A DNA stretch of 64,000 nucleotides, from positions 1 to 64,000 of the forward strand of contig DASPGM010000011.1 in assembly GCA_035620615.1 (NCBI GenBank), read 5' to 3'. The notes beneath the pieces were generated by a model. The model saw only the letters and a program-made list of their open reading frames with translations. It made no database searches and was not told the DNA's origin. Below are positions 1 through 8,148 of the stretch, one piece after another (positions within the stretch are counted from its first letter, which is position 1; every line of letters begins with the position of its first letter). The position numbers were made by a program, and so were the translations under genes. Source of the DNA: CSP1-1 sp035620615. Its GTDB lineage: Archaea > Thermoproteota > Nitrososphaeria > Nitrososphaerales > Nitrosopumilaceae.

Positions 1-50
1 TCTTTGCATTCTGAAGGAAGACAACCACAGTCAGCACAATTGATTTGCAT
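1..50 (-). CDS. Partial Cys-rich small protein (5' end only)
   Basis: On the minus strand an ATG at 50-48 opens a frame that runs off the left edge. The visible start reads MQINCADCGCLPSECK, with four Cys in 15 residues (CxxCxC then C), which suggests a metal-binding or disulphide-rich small protein. A TATA-like CTTTTATCTT lies at 80-71, about 25 bases before the ATG, as expected for a leaderless archaeal gene. I do not recognise the family, and too little is visible for a function. Confidence 0.5.
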   Translation of the reverse strand, partial: MQINCADCGCLPSECK

Positions 51-388
51 GATTAGATTTTAGAAATGGCAAGATAAAAGCGATCACCCAAATTTAGTTG
101 AAAATTATAATTTTGATTATAGCTTTCATTTATAGTCAAACCGAAACGCCTTATCTATACCCCTTGTACTAGGTGCTCTCATTAGAATTTGAACTCTAGG
201 CACAACAAACTTTGAACCCAATGGATTTTTCTTAACAAAAAATTTTCAAAATTTGAACCAATACTTTCAGGGGAATCGATGGCCTACATATATTCCCTCA
301 AAAATATTACAGTTTTTTCCTATCTAGTTTTACTATGTCGGAGGGAATCGATGGTTAAGCTTAAATGCACATCAAAAAATTTTATGAG
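51..388. other. Intergenic stretch with promoter and two tRNA-like fragments
   Basis: No convincing gene lies in these bases. The left part holds the minus-strand promoter for the Cys-rich gene. The right part, directly beyond the 3' end of tRNA-His, holds two copies of GGGAATCGATGG, listed separately. Short open frames here lack a conserved-looking product and overlap the tRNA. Confidence 0.5.
271..354 (-). repeat. Two tRNA-His T-arm-like fragments
   Basis: GGGAATCGATGG occurs at 271-282 and again at 343-354. The copy with flanking bases at 339-351 (CGGAGGGAATCGA) differs by one base from CGGGGGGAATCGA at 395-407, which is the T-loop and T-stem/acceptor part of the neighbouring tRNA-His. 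Both copies are on the 3' side of the tRNA and in its orientation. They could be relics of recombination at the tRNA 3' end, but the match is only about 13 bases. Confidence 0.35.
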
Positions 389-460
389 GGCCTTCGGGGG
401 GAATCGAACACCCGCCCGGGGATCCACAGTCCCCTATACTACCACTATACTACGAAGGCC
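389..460 (-). tRNA. tRNA-His (anticodon GUG)
   Basis: The minus strand folds as a cloverleaf: acceptor GCCUUCG/CGAAGGC, D-arm with AGUGGU loop, anticodon stem GGGGA/UCCCC around loop CUGUGGA (anticodon GUG), and T-loop UUCGAUU. The extra 5' G at 460 opposite C73 at 389 is the G-1 identity element of histidine tRNAs, here encoded in the gene. CCA is not encoded. One T-stem pair (U52 against C62) is mismatched, which is unusual but does not break the fold. No intron. Confidence 0.93.
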
Positions 461-566
461 ACAAAATCATTTGTTTTTACTTCCACTATTAATCTTAACA
501 AATTTCAGATATTATCTGATGAGAATTTACCTTTAGATTTATTATTATGTAAAAAATACTTTTCTT

Positions 567-653
567 ATGCAGGGCAAGGGCTGGTTTATTGGTATGGCAA
601 TTACTGTAACCATTGTATGGATTGGAGTAAACTATTTGTTTCCATTCAAATAG
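567..653 (+). CDS. 28-residue single-helix membrane peptide
   Basis: ATG at 567 opens a 28-codon frame ending in TAG at 651-653. The product begins MQGKGWFIGMAITVTIVWIG and ends with a short YLFPFK tail, so it is a single hydrophobic helix with a basic residue on each side. A TATA-like TTTATTATTA at 538-547 lies 20-29 bases upstream, which fits a leaderless transcript. The size and shape match accessory subunits of membrane complexes, but no family is recognised and the partner is unknown. A chance frame is possible, although the composition and promoter argue against it. Confidence 0.55.
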   Translation: MQGKGWFIGMAITVTIVWIGVNYLFPFK

Positions 654-735
654 GGATTTTTTGATATTCAGATTTCTGAAAATCCCAGTATTATTTAATC
701 ACGTTTAAATTTGAATAAAAATCAAAAATGATGAA

Positions 736-1761
736 ATGAAAAAGGATTTCTTTTCAAACAGATTACGGTATATCAGGAAAACAAACGCTAGTGATGATGT
801 TCAGCATCGAATTGAAGTTATTGAGGGAGAAAAATTTTCATGGATTGACTTGCAAAATCCTCATCGTGATGATGTAGAAAACCTATCCAAAAAATATCAT
901 TTCAATTCATTAAACATTGAAGATTGTATGACAAAATTTGAATTACCAAAACTAGATAGCTATGATGATCAAGTATTTCTCATTCTACATTTTCCTCCAT
1001 TAAATGGAATTAGTGGAATGCCAAAATTTAGTCAACTTTCAATTTTTATGGGAAGTGATTTTCTTGTTACTATTCATCAAGGAGATTTAACACCTCTTGT
1101 GGATATGGTAAATGTATGCAAAGGAGATACTGATTCACAAAGAAAGCAACGTCTGATTGGAAAATCTACTGGTTCCCTACTACATGAAATTATTGATGTT
1201 CTAGTTGACGACATGCTGCACACTGTAAGAAAAATAGTTGGAAATCTTGATGACATTGAAGATATAGTTTTTGATGAAAAAAAGGCTGCAAGTCGTCAGA
1301 TTTCTTTACTAAGAAGAGAAATTACAAAGCTTAGAAGAATTGTACATCCACTAAAAAGAATTATTTTAGAAACTGCAAAAAACTTACAGCGATTATCAAA
1401 AAGTGAAGAGGATCTTACACTGTATTTTGATGATATTATAGACCATGTCGATAAAGTCATAGAATCACTTGAAGAGTCTAAAGAGACATTAGAAATTTAC
1501 AAAGATACAGATTTTATGCTAAGTACAGAAAAATCAAACAAAATTCTCTCAATGCTTACCTTGATCTTTACATTATCAATTCCAGCTACTGTAATTGGAC
1601 AGTTCTATGGAATGAATGTCAATATCCCAGGAGGTGTTGAAACTGGGGTGTGGACTATGTTTGGGCCCTATACAACATTTATTTTCATCATATTAATTTC
1701 TGTGGTTCCGGCTTTCTTTATGTTCCTCTATTTCCGCAGATTAGGTTGGATTAGTAATTAA
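736..1761 (+). CDS. corA: CorA-family divalent metal ion transporter
   Basis: This 341-residue protein has the CorA plan: a large acidic and helical cytoplasmic N-terminal part, then two C-terminal membrane helices. The signature GMN follows the first helix (FYGMNVNIPGG, near residue 295), and a short basic tail (FRRLGWISN) ends the protein. The family forms pentameric channels for Mg2+, Co2+ or Ni2+ in the plasma membrane; the ion here cannot be read from sequence. It stands alone, with Taw1 starting about 50 bases downstream on the same strand. Confidence 0.9.
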   Translation: MKKDFFSNRLRYIRKTNASDDVQHRIEVIEGEKFSWIDLQNPHRDDVENLSKKYHFNSLNIEDCMTKFELPKLDSYDDQVFLILHFPPLNGISGMPKFSQLSIFMGSDFLVTIHQGDLTPLVDMVNVCKGDTDSQRKQRLIGKSTGSLLHEIIDVLVDDMLHTVRKIVGNLDDIEDIVFDEKKAASRQISLLRREITKLRRIVHPLKRIILETAKNLQRLSKSEEDLTLYFDDIIDHVDKVIESLEESKETLEIYKDTDFMLSTEKSNKILSMLTLIFTLSIPATVIGQFYGMNVNIPGGVETGVWTMFGPYTTFIFIILISVVPAFFMFLYFRRLGWISN

Positions 1762-1813
1762 GAATTCTAAAAGTTAGGATATATTTAATTAAAAATACAT
1801 CAACTATATCGTT

Positions 1814-2842
1814 ATGAGTTGTTCAGGAGAAGTAATTAGTTCTGATGAAGATCTAATCCAGATTAGGCCAAAAATCGTTCAGCAACTAAAAAAAGCCAAG
1901 TATGGAGTCGCGGATCATTCAACAGTAGACTTATGTCATTGGACAAGAAAATCTTTCAAAAACGAGGGAGATTGTTACAAACACAAATTCTATGGAATAT
2001 CTACCCATAGATGTATGGAATTTTCTCCAGCTGGGATGTATTGTGAAAATAGGTGTGTATATTGTTGGCGTCCAATGGAATTTTATGATTCAATGAAAAT
2101 GGAACCAAAAAAAGTAGCCGAGCCTGAACAAATAGTTTCTAAACTTATGGAAGAACGTAGAAAATTAATCATGGGTCATTATGGAGATTCAAGACATGAA
2201 AAAAAGAAATTAGATGAATCATTATTGCCTGCACATTATGCAATTTCACTTTCTGGAGAACCTACCATGTATCCCAAGCTTCCAGAATTAATAAAATATT
2301 TAAAAAATCTTCCTGCTACAAAATCAATTTTTCTAGTTACAAATGGTCAGGAACCAGAAATGTTACAAAGACTAAAGGATGAAGATGCACTACCAACTCA
2401 ATTGTATTTATCTACCAATGCTGCTGATTATGAATCATTTCTAAAAATAAATAGACCAAGATATGATGATTCATGGAAAAGATGGAACACCTCACTTATG
2501 ATGTTAAAAAAACTAGATACAAGAACAGTTCTTAGAATTACACTAATTAGAAATTATAATGATGATGAAAAAATTATTCCTTCCTTTGCAGCAATGCTTA
2601 AAAATTCTAGTCCAAATTTTGTTGAAATAAAATCATACATGCATATTGGCAGATCTACAAATAGGTTAGAACACGAAAATATGCTAGAAATAGATGAAGT
2701 AAGAAAATTTGCAACAAAATTATCCAAGCAAAGTGAAATTTTTTCAGTAATGGATGAGAGTTTTATTTCCAGAATAGTAGTACTTCAAAATAATCAAAGA
2801 CCTATTGAAAGGTTTATTCCAGCTTATGCACAAACCAATTAG
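1814..2842 (+). CDS. taw1: tRNA 4-demethylwyosine synthase Taw1 (TYW1)
   Basis: Radical SAM enzyme that condenses pyruvate with N1-methylguanosine-37 of tRNA-Phe to form the tricyclic wyosine core. The radical SAM cluster ligands are C77, C81 and C84 (CENRCVYC). The second cluster that marks Taw1 is at C41, C54 and C67, spaced 13 and 13 residues with 10 more to C77, exactly the family spacing. The length of 342 is normal, and it lacks the flavodoxin domain of eukaryotic TYW1. Its last 29 bases overlap the end of the convergent pyrophosphatase gene. Confidence 0.93.
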   Translation: MSCSGEVISSDEDLIQIRPKIVQQLKKAKYGVADHSTVDLCHWTRKSFKNEGDCYKHKFYGISTHRCMEFSPAGMYCENRCVYCWRPMEFYDSMKMEPKKVAEPEQIVSKLMEERRKLIMGHYGDSRHEKKKLDESLLPAHYAISLSGEPTMYPKLPELIKYLKNLPATKSIFLVTNGQEPEMLQRLKDEDALPTQLYLSTNAADYESFLKINRPRYDDSWKRWNTSLMMLKKLDTRTVLRITLIRNYNDDEKIIPSFAAMLKNSSPNFVEIKSYMHIGRSTNRLEHENMLEIDEVRKFATKLSKQSEIFSVMDESFISRIVVLQNNQRPIERFIPAYAQTN

Positions 2843-3365
2843 AGAATTTCTTTAATGCTTTATATCGATGTGAAATTTCGTTTTTATTTGAAATCATGGC
2901 ATATGTCTTAATTTCTCCATTTGGAATGAAAATTGGATCATATCCCCATCCATCTCCTCGTGTCTGCTTTGAAATTTTTCCATATACTTTAGAATCAAAT
3001 AATACAACACCAAATTTGTCATCGCAGTAGGCCACTACAGATTGAAATTGCGCTTTTCTATTTTTTCTAACGAGTCTTAAAATTCCAGAATTTCCAATCG
3101 TTTTAAACACATAAGACGAAAATGGTCCTGGAAATCCGTTTAATGCTTCAATAAACAGTCCTGCATCCTCAACAATTACTGGTTTGAGGCATTGTCTATA
3201 TGCATCATCAACTTTGAGGGTGGCAATTTGTTTAAGTGATTCAGATTGAATTTCTTTTAAACTACATTTGAAAAAACCTACGTTAATATCATAATTTGCA
3301 AGAATTTTTTTTACTTCGTTAAACTTGTTTTTATTTGAGGATGCAAATAAAATATCATACGACAT
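2814..3365 (-). CDS. Non-canonical purine NTP pyrophosphatase (XTP/dITP, RdgB/HAM1)
   Basis: House-cleaning enzyme that hydrolyses ITP, dITP and XTP to monophosphates so deaminated purines stay out of nucleic acids. The N-terminus ILFASSNKNKFNEVKKIL is the family nucleotide-binding signature; EDAGLFIEALNGFPGPFSS and the GDGWGYDPIF loop follow in the usual order. I place the start at the ATG at 3365 because the alternative eight codons upstream adds residues absent from the family. It overlaps the end of bud32 by 11 bases on the same strand, suggesting coupled translation, and overlaps taw1 tail to tail. Confidence 0.9.
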   Translation of the reverse strand: MSYDILFASSNKNKFNEVKKILANYDINVGFFKCSLKEIQSESLKQIATLKVDDAYRQCLKPVIVEDAGLFIEALNGFPGPFSSYVFKTIGNSGILRLVRKNRKAQFQSVVAYCDDKFGVVLFDSKVYGKISKQTRGDGWGYDPIFIPNGEIKTYAMISNKNEISHRYKALKKFSNWFVHKLE

Positions 3366-3984
3366 TTGCGTATCTACCCCTACTTTCAATTATTGTTACT
3401 AGATTTGTAATTTTATTATAACGAGGAATTCCCACAACCGATTTGTATCCTTTTAAAAAATTTAGCCAAGATTTTTGCATTATTTTTACATGGGCACTTG
3501 TTAAGATTTCTTTGAATAATCTTAAATCTACTGCATGATCTTCGGGTTTTGTAGTTTTATTTGCAAGACCAAAATCTAAGACAAATATTTTTTTTCCAGA
3601 AATTATAAAGTTTGAAGTTGTTAAATCACCATGCATTATTCCATTTTTATGCATTATACCCACTAATCTTCCTATTTCTTTACAAGATTTAATTAGTTTT
3701 AATTCTGAAAGTTCACTAACTAATTTACCTGAAATATGTTGCATTAGTATTGTACAATTTTTGGTGTCCACAAAATAAAGCAAAGGAGTAGGTATACCGA
3801 ATTTTTTTACTTCAGAAATTATTTCAGATTCTCTAATTGTTCGCTGTTTTCTTATTCGTTGATCCAATGTAGAATTTCTGTAATTTTTTTTCTTTCGAAA
3901 CTTGAGGATTGCTTTTTTTTTGTTCCAAGTAGTTTGAAAAATATCACCCTCTGCTCCTTTTTTTAATAATTTCATTGAGATCAA
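3355..3984 (-). CDS. bud32: Bud32 kinase/ATPase of the KEOPS complex
   Basis: A small kinase-fold protein of 209 residues that supports Kae1 in making t6A37 on ANN-decoding tRNAs. Visible motifs are the reduced glycine loop KKGAEGDIF, the Lys in AILKFRKKK, catalytic HGDLTTSNF, and metal-binding LDFGLA, with no large C-lobe extension, as in the piD261/Bud32 family. Either the first ATG or the third-codon ATG at 3975 could be the start. Kae1 is encoded about 2 kb away on the same strand rather than fused as in some archaea. Confidence 0.93.
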   Translation of the reverse strand: MISMKLLKKGAEGDIFQTTWNKKKAILKFRKKKNYRNSTLDQRIRKQRTIRESEIISEVKKFGIPTPLLYFVDTKNCTILMQHISGKLVSELSELKLIKSCKEIGRLVGIMHKNGIMHGDLTTSNFIISGKKIFVLDFGLANKTTKPEDHAVDLRLFKEILTSAHVKIMQKSWLNFLKGYKSVVGIPRYNKITNLVTIIESRGRYANVV

Positions 3985-3989
3985 TTCAA

Positions 3990-5063
3990 CTAATCTGGTT
4001 TCATTAAGATTTTTCCGAACAATCCTCTACCATTTAACATTTTTTTGTGTGCTTCTGCCGCATTATCTAATGTATATTCAGAATCAATTATAGCTTTAAT
4101 TTTACCCTTTGACATCCAGTATATTCCAGATTCTAATTCAGCTCGAGTCCCTTGAGTTGAACCTAGTACATTAATTCCTTTAAAAAATATTTGACGAAGA
4201 TCTGTTTTTACATCATAGCCCGTTGTGGCTCCTGTAGTAACTATTGTTGCACCATATTTTAGAAGAGTAAGTTCCTTATTCCAATGATTTCCCCCAATAT
4301 GCTCAAAAATTACATCTACTCCTGAGGGTTTTCCCTCTTTTTTAGCTAAATTTTTTGTAATTTCTTTAACTTCTTTATGCCAATCCTCTTTTCTGTGGTC
4401 TACGGTAAAATCTGCCCCCAACTGTTTACATTTATCTAATTTATCTAGACTAGCAGTTGCTATTACATCACAATTATACAATTTGGCAATTTGAATTCCA
4501 AATGTTCCCATTCCAGAGCCCCCTCCCATTATCAAAACTGTTTGTCCAGGTTTTATTGAAGCTCTTCCAACTAGCATATGCCATGATGTCATCAATGTCA
4601 TAGATGCTGCTGCAGCTTCTTCAAAACTCAAATTATCTGGAATTTTTACCACATTAGTTTCTGGAAGGTGTGTTACTTCACAAAACCCTCCCCATAAAGG
4701 TCCTGTTTGAAACCCCCAAATCTTTCTACGCGGGCAATCAAATTCTCTTCCACTTGTGCATAGTTGACATACTCCACAAGTTAGATTACCATTTGTTACA
4801 ACTCTATCACCTATCTGAATATTTTTAACTTCATCACCAACTGCTATTACTTCTCCAGCTGCATCAGTTCCAGAAATATGTGGCATTGGAATTTCAATTG
4901 GTTTTCCCCGCATTCCCCAAATATCATCATAATTTAGTGCTGCAGCTTTTACTTTGAAAACAACTTCATTTGATTTTGGTTTTGGTTCATCAAGATCTTT
5001 TATTTTTAATATTTTCTCAAAGTCGTCGTCAGTAGCATATTCTTCATATACAAGTGCTTTCAT
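3990..5063 (-). CDS. Zinc-type MDR alcohol dehydrogenase / enoyl reductase family protein
   Basis: This 357-residue medium-chain dehydrogenase/reductase has an N-terminal GroES-like domain, a structural-zinc loop with four Cys (CGVCQLC then C after seven residues), and a Rossmann domain with the VLIMGGGSGMG nucleotide loop. The NYDDIWGMRG and PHISGTDAAG segments are typical of the branch holding crotonyl-CoA and acryloyl-CoA reductases and quinone oxidoreductases. In an organism using the 3-hydroxypropionate/4-hydroxybutyrate cycle it is a candidate acryloyl-CoA reductase, but the substrate is inferred only. It ends five bases before bud32 begins. Confidence 0.78.
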   Translation of the reverse strand: MKALVYEEYATDDDFEKILKIKDLDEPKPKSNEVVFKVKAAALNYDDIWGMRGKPIEIPMPHISGTDAAGEVIAVGDEVKNIQIGDRVVTNGNLTCGVCQLCTSGREFDCPRRKIWGFQTGPLWGGFCEVTHLPETNVVKIPDNLSFEEAAAASMTLMTSWHMLVGRASIKPGQTVLIMGGGSGMGTFGIQIAKLYNCDVIATASLDKLDKCKQLGADFTVDHRKEDWHKEVKEITKNLAKKEGKPSGVDVIFEHIGGNHWNKELTLLKYGATIVTTGATTGYDVKTDLRQIFFKGINVLGSTQGTRAELESGIYWMSKGKIKAIIDSEYTLDNAAEAHKKMLNGRGLFGKILMKPD

Positions 5064-5135
5064 GAGACCAAATTTTCAGTATAACTCTATAAACTTGTTT
5101 ATATATGGCCTCTTGAAAGGTACACCAAATCTAAT

Positions 5136-5519
5136 TTGACAAATCCAAAAAAATTATTCAATATCTCAATACTTTGCGTTTTGATGTTATTGATGGTTAG
5201 CATAGTAAATTATTTAATTCCTAGTGTATATGCAGAAGATCAAAAAACAATTAGAAATAAAAAAATTTACGATGCAGAATGGGCTTTTTCTCAAAAAATA
5301 ATTAAAGCAAAGGAAGATTATAACAAAATTGTCTCGGATCCCAAAGTATCTAATGAAGAAAAAATTAAAGCAAATGCTAATAAAAATAAAATAATTGCAG
5401 AAGCAAAGATTGCCAAGGATAAGGCTATTGCTGATGCATGGAATGAATTCAATGTTGCTTCAAAAACTAAAGAAAACTCAGAAAAATCTAAATTTTGTTT
5501 TCTTTGGTGGTGCTGGTAA
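5136..5519 (+). CDS. Secreted helical protein with Cys/Trp-rich tail (hypothetical)
   Basis: The start is TTG at 5136, about 27 bases after the TATA box TTTATATATGG at 5099-5109, so the transcript is probably leaderless. Of 127 residues, the first 33 form a signal peptide or anchor ending ...PSVYAEDQ. The middle is a charged, Ala/Lys-rich helix likely to form a coiled coil. The last residues, FCFLWWCW, are strikingly aromatic and Cys-containing and could anchor to a membrane or ligand. I do not recognise the family. It is divergent from the MDR gene and shares its promoter region. Confidence 0.62.
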   Translation: MTNPKKLFNISILCVLMLLMVSIVNYLIPSVYAEDQKTIRNKKIYDAEWAFSQKIIKAKEDYNKIVSDPKVSNEEKIKANANKNKIIAEAKIAKDKAIADAWNEFNVASKTKENSEKSKFCFLWWCW

Positions 5520-5578
5520 TCCCTTTCGATACTAAAGTAAGGTAAAATTATATCCTTATTAATGTACATTAAAATCTA

Positions 5579-5905
5579 ATGGAGGGTTCTGAAAAAAAAA
5601 TTAGACAAGAAGATTGTAGTGAGGATTCTTTCGGTGCAGGAATACTCACGTTAACAAACAAGCGTATTGCTTTTGATAAAACTCGTGGTAGAATTATGGA
5701 TTTTGCAAAAAAGTTTGGAGAAACAGTTCTAAATGTTCCATTAGAAAATGTCACCGAAGTATGGAAGGAGGGTAGATTAATGAAAAAAGTTTGTATTAAA
5801 GTAAAAACAGATGAAGGAGAAAAATCCTATAAATTTGGGGTTTTTAGTAATGGAAGCTGGCTAGAAACTTTACAAGAAACCTTAGATAATTTCAAAAATC
5901 AATAG
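5579..5905 (+). CDS. PH/GRAM-like domain protein (hypothetical)
   Basis: A soluble 108-residue protein without signal or membrane segments. It alternates beta strands such as GAGILTLTNKRIAFDK and KVCIKVKTDEGEKSYKFGVF with a C-terminal helix (WLETLQETLDNF). That order, and the LTLTNKRIAF strand in particular, resembles bacterial and archaeal PH-like or GRAM-like domains that bind lipid or peptide. The assignment is by pattern only. Its last seven bases overlap the 3' end of the convergent kae1. Confidence 0.65.
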   Translation: MEGSEKKIRQEDCSEDSFGAGILTLTNKRIAFDKTRGRIMDFAKKFGETVLNVPLENVTEVWKEGRLMKKVCIKVKTDEGEKSYKFGVFSNGSWLETLQETLDNFKNQ

Positions 5906-6882
5906 TTTACTTGCACCGTATCTAATCTCCAGGACTGTTTAACAAAGGTATTTTCAATTTTAGAACTTTTTTGAATTTTTGATTCCAATAATCCAGTCCA
6001 TGCTATTTGGGATCCACAGTCTCCTGAAAACTTTAGTGGTGTAACAAAGTATTTACAATTTTGTCTCTTGCAAATGCTTTTTAGCATTTCAGATAATCTT
6101 TTGTTAGCTGCAACTCCACCAACAACTAGAAGCTCTTTTTTCTTAGTAAAGGATAGAGCTCTCTCTGTTGCTTCAGCAATCATTGCAAATGCGGTTTCCT
6201 GAAGAGAGAAACATGCATCTTCTAGTCCTTTGGGAATAAGAGATTTTGCAGCTGAAAGTAATCCAGAAAATGAGACATCGTTTCCTTTAACAGAATATGG
6301 TAATGGAAAATAATTGCTGGTTTTTTTTGCCAAGATTTCAATTTGAATCCCACAAGGTGATGCAAATCCAGCTGAACGTCCAAATTGATCAAGTAATTGG
6401 CCTAGAGTAATGTCTAAAGTTTCTCCAAAAACTCTCCATTTTTTCATCATAAAAGCAAGTAACATGGTGTGACCACCAGAAACTAAAAGAACAAGAGGAT
6501 TTTTAGCTCCTGTCAGTAATTTTCCTAGTTCGATATGACCAATTGCATGATTAACTGGATAGATTGGTATTTGATAATAAGTTGAAAGTGAGCGAGCTAC
6601 TACTGCACCAACTCTAAGACATGGTCCAAGTCCAGGACCAGCTGCATATGCAATTATATCTAAATCATTAATTCCAAGTTTAGCTTTTTGTAAACACTCT
6701 GAAAGTACACTAGCACTTGATTCAACATGATGTCTTGATGCTTCTCTAGGATGAATTCCTTCTCCTTCTGGTGGGCGATATATTTTTCGTATATCTGCAA
6801 GAACTTTACCATTGTTTCCTTTTCGTTCAAGTACAGCACAAGAAAAAGTATGAGCCGTACTTTCTATTCCCAAACACCGCAT
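5899..6882 (-). CDS. kae1: Kae1, tRNA N6-threonylcarbamoyladenosine synthase subunit
   Basis: Catalytic KEOPS subunit that transfers threonylcarbamoyl from the AMP ester to A37 of tRNA. The ASKHA fold starts with LGIESTAHTFSCAV. The metal-binding HxxxH is H112/H116 in NHAIGHIELG, and the third ligand Asp lies in FSGDCGSQIAWTG near the C-terminus. Its length of 327 fits the stand-alone archaeal form. It lies one base after the YchF-like GTPase, which suggests a two-gene operon, and the kinase partner Bud32 is encoded nearby. Confidence 0.95.
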   Translation of the reverse strand: MRCLGIESTAHTFSCAVLERKGNNGKVLADIRKIYRPPEGEGIHPREASRHHVESSASVLSECLQKAKLGINDLDIIAYAAGPGLGPCLRVGAVVARSLSTYYQIPIYPVNHAIGHIELGKLLTGAKNPLVLLVSGGHTMLLAFMMKKWRVFGETLDITLGQLLDQFGRSAGFASPCGIQIEILAKKTSNYFPLPYSVKGNDVSFSGLLSAAKSLIPKGLEDACFSLQETAFAMIAEATERALSFTKKKELLVVGGVAANKRLSEMLKSICKRQNCKYFVTPLKFSGDCGSQIAWTGLLESKIQKSSKIENTFVKQSWRLDTVQVNY

Positions 6883-6883
6883 C

Positions 6884-8077
6884 TTATCCCCTACTCATAC
6901 TGGAGATAATTTTAATCACATCACCATTTTTTAAAATATGATCAGCACCAATTCGCTGTTTTGTTTTCGCATCAATGGCATGTAAGAAGCCTTTAGCTAA
7001 ATCAGCATGAACCATTTGGGCTAGATCTTTTGCAGTGGAATTTACCGGTAATAGCCTTGCATCAGGAAGAATTTCTCCATTTTTATTGCAGAGTTTAGTT
7101 TCGTCTTCAACTGGATATACAACATTTAATTTTAACACATCAAATATAATGGAATTTAAGACATTTTGTATTCCCGTAGTTTCAATTTTAGAGATTACCG
7201 TCTTTGCCAAGTCCAATGCTTTTTTTTGCTGTGAAGAAATTGTAACATTTTCTTTAATAATGAACTCCTTTGCTCCTGGAATGTAATCAATTAATCCAGC
7301 CTTTTTTGCTTTCCTTAAAAGTAGTTCAGTCTCTGCGCTACACAAGTAAATTATAGAATCATTTTTAATTTTTTCAATAATTTTGAGATCATTACATAAA
7401 TCCGCCTTATTTGCTGCAATCAATATGGGTTTGGTTTTTTTTCTTAGCTCTTTTACAAATTTGGTTAGGTCAGAATCTTGCCAATCGGAAGGTGTTTTGA
7501 TCAAAAGATCAAGGGCTTGTAAAGCTTCTTGTACTTGAAAATCCTTAATTCCCAATCCACTAAATCGTTTTGAAATTCCATCAACTAACTTTGCTTTTTT
7601 TTGTTCAATTTCTTTTAAGAGTTTAGGCCATTCACGTGATAGAATTTGCTTAAACCATTGATCAAATTCATCAACTACAAAATCAATATCTTCCTGAGGA
7701 TTATGAGAACCTATTGGAACTGGTTGGCCTTGAATATCAGTAGAGCCCGCAATATCTACCACGTGAATTAAAGCTTCAGCTTGTCTAGCATCATCTAAAA
7801 ATTGAATGCCTAAGCCCTTTCCCTCATGAGCACCTGGGACAAGGCCTGCAACATCAATTAGTTTTATTGGAATAAATCTTGTTCCATTCTTACATAAAGG
7901 AATATCATGTGTTATTCCAAAATGTTTGCAGGCACAATTTGTTATAACATATGCAACACCAACGTTTGGTTTAATTGTTGTAAAAGGAAAATTTCCAATA
8001 GAAACAGGAGCTTCAGTAGCGGCAGAAAAAAAAGTTGATTTTCCTACGTTAGTTTTACCTAGTAACCCAATTTGCAT
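6884..8077 (-). CDS. YchF/Obg-type ribosome-associated GTPase
   Basis: The 397-residue protein opens with the P-loop GKTNVGKST, followed by switch residues, the G3 motif DVAGLVPGAHEG, a helical insertion at about residues 135-215, and the G4 motif NKAD. The C-terminus is a TGS-like domain (MVHADLAKGFLHAIDAKTKQRIGADHIL). This is the archaeal branch of the Obg/YchF family, which acts on ribosomes or translation; whether it hydrolyses GTP or ATP is not settled by sequence. It is transcribed just ahead of kae1. Confidence 0.9.
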   Translation of the reverse strand: MQIGLLGKTNVGKSTFFSAATEAPVSIGNFPFTTIKPNVGVAYVITNCACKHFGITHDIPLCKNGTRFIPIKLIDVAGLVPGAHEGKGLGIQFLDDARQAEALIHVVDIAGSTDIQGQPVPIGSHNPQEDIDFVVDEFDQWFKQILSREWPKLLKEIEQKKAKLVDGISKRFSGLGIKDFQVQEALQALDLLIKTPSDWQDSDLTKFVKELRKKTKPILIAANKADLCNDLKIIEKIKNDSIIYLCSAETELLLRKAKKAGLIDYIPGAKEFIIKENVTISSQQKKALDLAKTVISKIETTGIQNVLNSIIFDVLKLNVVYPVEDETKLCNKNGEILPDARLLPVNSTAKDLAQMVHADLAKGFLHAIDAKTKQRIGADHILKNGDVIKIISSMSRG

Positions 8078-8148
8078 GCCAAACTAGAATTCCTTTGTAA
8101 TATTAGTATTAAGAAATCGTTTATTTTACTTTATTTTTAGTCTATTAC

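Noticed and set aside
279..664. Open frames of 85 and 99 codons spanning tRNA-His
   Set aside because: They run through the tRNA and have no protein-like composition; only the short membrane peptide frame at 567-653 looks real.
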